64,000 bases of DNA. Source: Psychrobacter aquaticus CMS 56 (GTDB taxonomy: Bacteria > Pseudomonadota > Gammaproteobacteria > Pseudomonadales > Moraxellaceae). Shown one piece after another: positions 62,897 through 64,000 of this stretch. Below the pieces are notes generated by a model, which saw nothing but the letters and a program-made list of their open reading frames with translations, made no database searches and was not told the origin of the DNA. Positions within the stretch are counted from its first letter, which is position 1; every line of letters starts with the position of its first letter. The stretch lies in NCBI RefSeq assembly GCF_000471625.1, contig NZ_AUSW01000011.1, positions 161,136 through 225,135 of the forward strand. The letters are read 5' to 3'. Both the position numbers and the translations under genes were made by a program.

Positions 62897-63718
62897 CTAT
62901 CTACCACCCGAAATGATGAATTTGCTGCCGCAATTGTCCACAACCGTAGCACAAGTACCAAATTCGCTGCCCTCATAGCAAACATGAATATCCGTCAACG
63001 TCGATTGGCGACGATTTCCCGCTTGGCAAATCAAATCAACACTACTCGATGACATACCACTATTGAGGCGTGTCATTTGACTGATAAAACGTGATTTAGA
63101 AACCGTATAACTATTGCCCGTGTTTAACTCAGACGGTAGTTTTAACGCGCCCGCATAGTTAGTGATTTGGCGAAAATAGCTACTGGCACTGAGTGGACTA
63201 CAGACACCATAACGTTGCCATACTTGGCTACGCACCGTTGTATCTGGCATGACACGGTTGACGACTTTTAGTTGCAGGGGCGTCAACCGTGGCTCGCTAC
63301 CACGTCCACAGCGCTCCCCATATCCCATGTCCAATCCTGATACGGTCAATGAATAACCTTCTAGACATTGACGCATGCGTGAGCGCGTCGGTTGTAGGTT
63401 ACACAATGCTGGCGTCATTTCGATCATCAGCACGCGTTGTCCAGTTTTGGCCGCGCTAGCAGCCTGTGCCGGCATTAGCATCACGCCTTGCAATAACAAT
63501 AACGCACCAATACCCATCGTCGTATTTATTTTGCCAACAAATGTATTATTGCTCAAACTTTCACGACATAAAGCTAAGTATGTCACTGATTTAATTTTTG
63601 AATGCGTTTTTGATGGACTTAGAATAACTGACGAGCGCATCTGATTAGATGACGGATGCCTAATTTTCGATAACACGGACAGATTGAGATATTTTTTTAT
63701 CATAAGGGCTGAAGGCAT
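62897..63718 (-). CDS. RNase T2-family protein lacking catalytic residues
   Basis: A 273-residue exported protein with a very long N-terminal region: the hydrophobic signal core (MGIGALLLLQGVMLMPAQA) is at about residues 68-86. The rest aligns by eye with RNase I of E. coli: ALCNL, SLTVSGLDM in place of FLTVHGLWP, QVWQRYGVC in place of YEYAKHGAC, LICQAG and NCGSKFI. Both catalytic His and the Glu/Lys of the second motif are gone (His to Ser; Glu to Val; Lys to Arg; His to Tyr), while the Cys positions are kept. It is probably a periplasmic pseudo-enzyme. Start uncertain; no ribosome-binding site precedes any candidate Met. Confidence 0.75.
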   Translation of the reverse strand: MPSALMIKKYLNLSVLSKIRHPSSNQMRSSVILSPSKTHSKIKSVTYLALCRESLSNNTFVGKINTTMGIGALLLLQGVMLMPAQAASAAKTGQRVLMIEMTPALCNLQPTRSRMRQCLEGYSLTVSGLDMGYGERCGRGSEPRLTPLQLKVVNRVMPDTTVRSQVWQRYGVCSPLSASSYFRQITNYAGALKLPSELNTGNSYTVSKSRFISQMTRLNSGMSSSSVDLICQAGNRRQSTLTDIHVCYEGSEFGTCATVVDNCGSKFIISGGR

Positions 63719-63820
63719 CTAGCAATGATAAGACATGGACTATCGCTTAGATTGTTGTGTCTAAATTATAAGCACACTTAAAACTAAGAATAGGGCTAAC
63801 AAAAAAACAAGTAACCATTT

Positions 63821-63853
63821 ATAAGCATAAATTAAATATAAGCATAAATTAAA
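63821..63853. repeat. Short tandem repeat
   Basis: Two adjacent copies of ATAAGCATAAATTAAA(T), period 17 bases, in the AT-rich end of the window. The region 63719-64000 shows no gene. Confidence 0.6.
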
Positions 63854-64000
63854 GGCACTAATTAACGCAATGGTAGCAAAACGCTTTTTTTAATCTATAG
63901 CAGAAACGTAAAGATCAAGTAATAGCTGCAAGAATGATGCCATTTTTAATCAAACAGTGAAAATCAGCACATAAAAATAAACCATTAACGATTGCTCGCT

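Noticed and set aside
1..64000. tRNA, rRNA or tmRNA genes
   Set aside because: No cloverleaf-type sequence or rRNA motif was recognised on either strand; a covariance-model search would settle it.

Overview
The window comes from a chromosome of a gammaproteobacterium of the family Moraxellaceae, most probably Psychrobacter or a close relative. This rests on recognised gene content and order, not on a database search: murG-murC-ddl-ftsQ-ftsA-ftsZ-lpxC with dciA divergent beyond lpxC, ftsH next to rlmE and yhbY, recA-recX, a SpoT whose synthetase domain is degenerate (as described for Acinetobacter), AT-rich intergenic DNA, and a dispersed family of short inverted-repeat elements. No rRNA, tRNA, CRISPR array, prophage or intact transposase gene was found. 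Almost all of the window is core genome.

Layout. 0-10.5 kb: start of a truncated Ig-like lipoprotein gene, rpmB-rpmG, small membrane proteins, rpe, a DUF2805 protein, fghA, a membrane-anchored C13 (legumain-like) protease, htpG and a TesB-like thioesterase. 10.5-16.4 kb: ispH, gmk, rpoZ, spoT and ridA, which is the gmk-rpoZ-spoT-ridA order known from many gammaproteobacteria, with each gene here separated by its own leader or terminator. 16.5-25.6 kb: priA, a zinc CDF transporter, an unknown gene, a Kef-type antiporter, a membrane protein fused to a pilin-like domain, and trmB. 25.6-30.4 kb: a long AT-rich spacer with DnaA boxes, recA, an unusually long recX and a DASS-family anion transporter. 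30.5-40 kb: a YidB-like protein, the sdhE-ygfX pair, folP, ftsH, rlmE/yhbY, a DOMON-like protein, a secreted CHAP hydrolase and dciA. 40-51.4 kb: the minus-strand cell-wall and division cluster lpxC-ftsZ-ftsA-ftsQ-ddl-murC-murG, followed by gshB and pyrE. 51.4-64 kb: two poorly known genes, a DUF4105/beta-barrel protein, ampD-murJ, a lipoprotein, a GNAT enzyme, ribF, DUF2789, mdh and an RNase T2 homologue that has lost its active site.

The genes work together mainly in peptidoglycan precursor synthesis, export and recycling (murC, murG, ddl, murJ, ampD), division (ftsQAZ), outer-membrane lipid A synthesis (lpxC), stringent response and transcription (spoT, rpoZ), and DNA repair and replication (recA, recX, priA, dciA).

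The most unusual points are: a DUF2628-type membrane protein carrying a C-terminal type IV pilin-like domain; catalytically dead versions of RNase T2 and of the SpoT synthetase domain; two related families of MITE-like inverted-repeat elements, one copy of which has its core inverted relative to its ends; small promoter/terminator units without an obvious gene; and recurrent polar low-complexity N-terminal tails on housekeeping enzymes. All motif positions were read by eye; no alignment or folding program was run.
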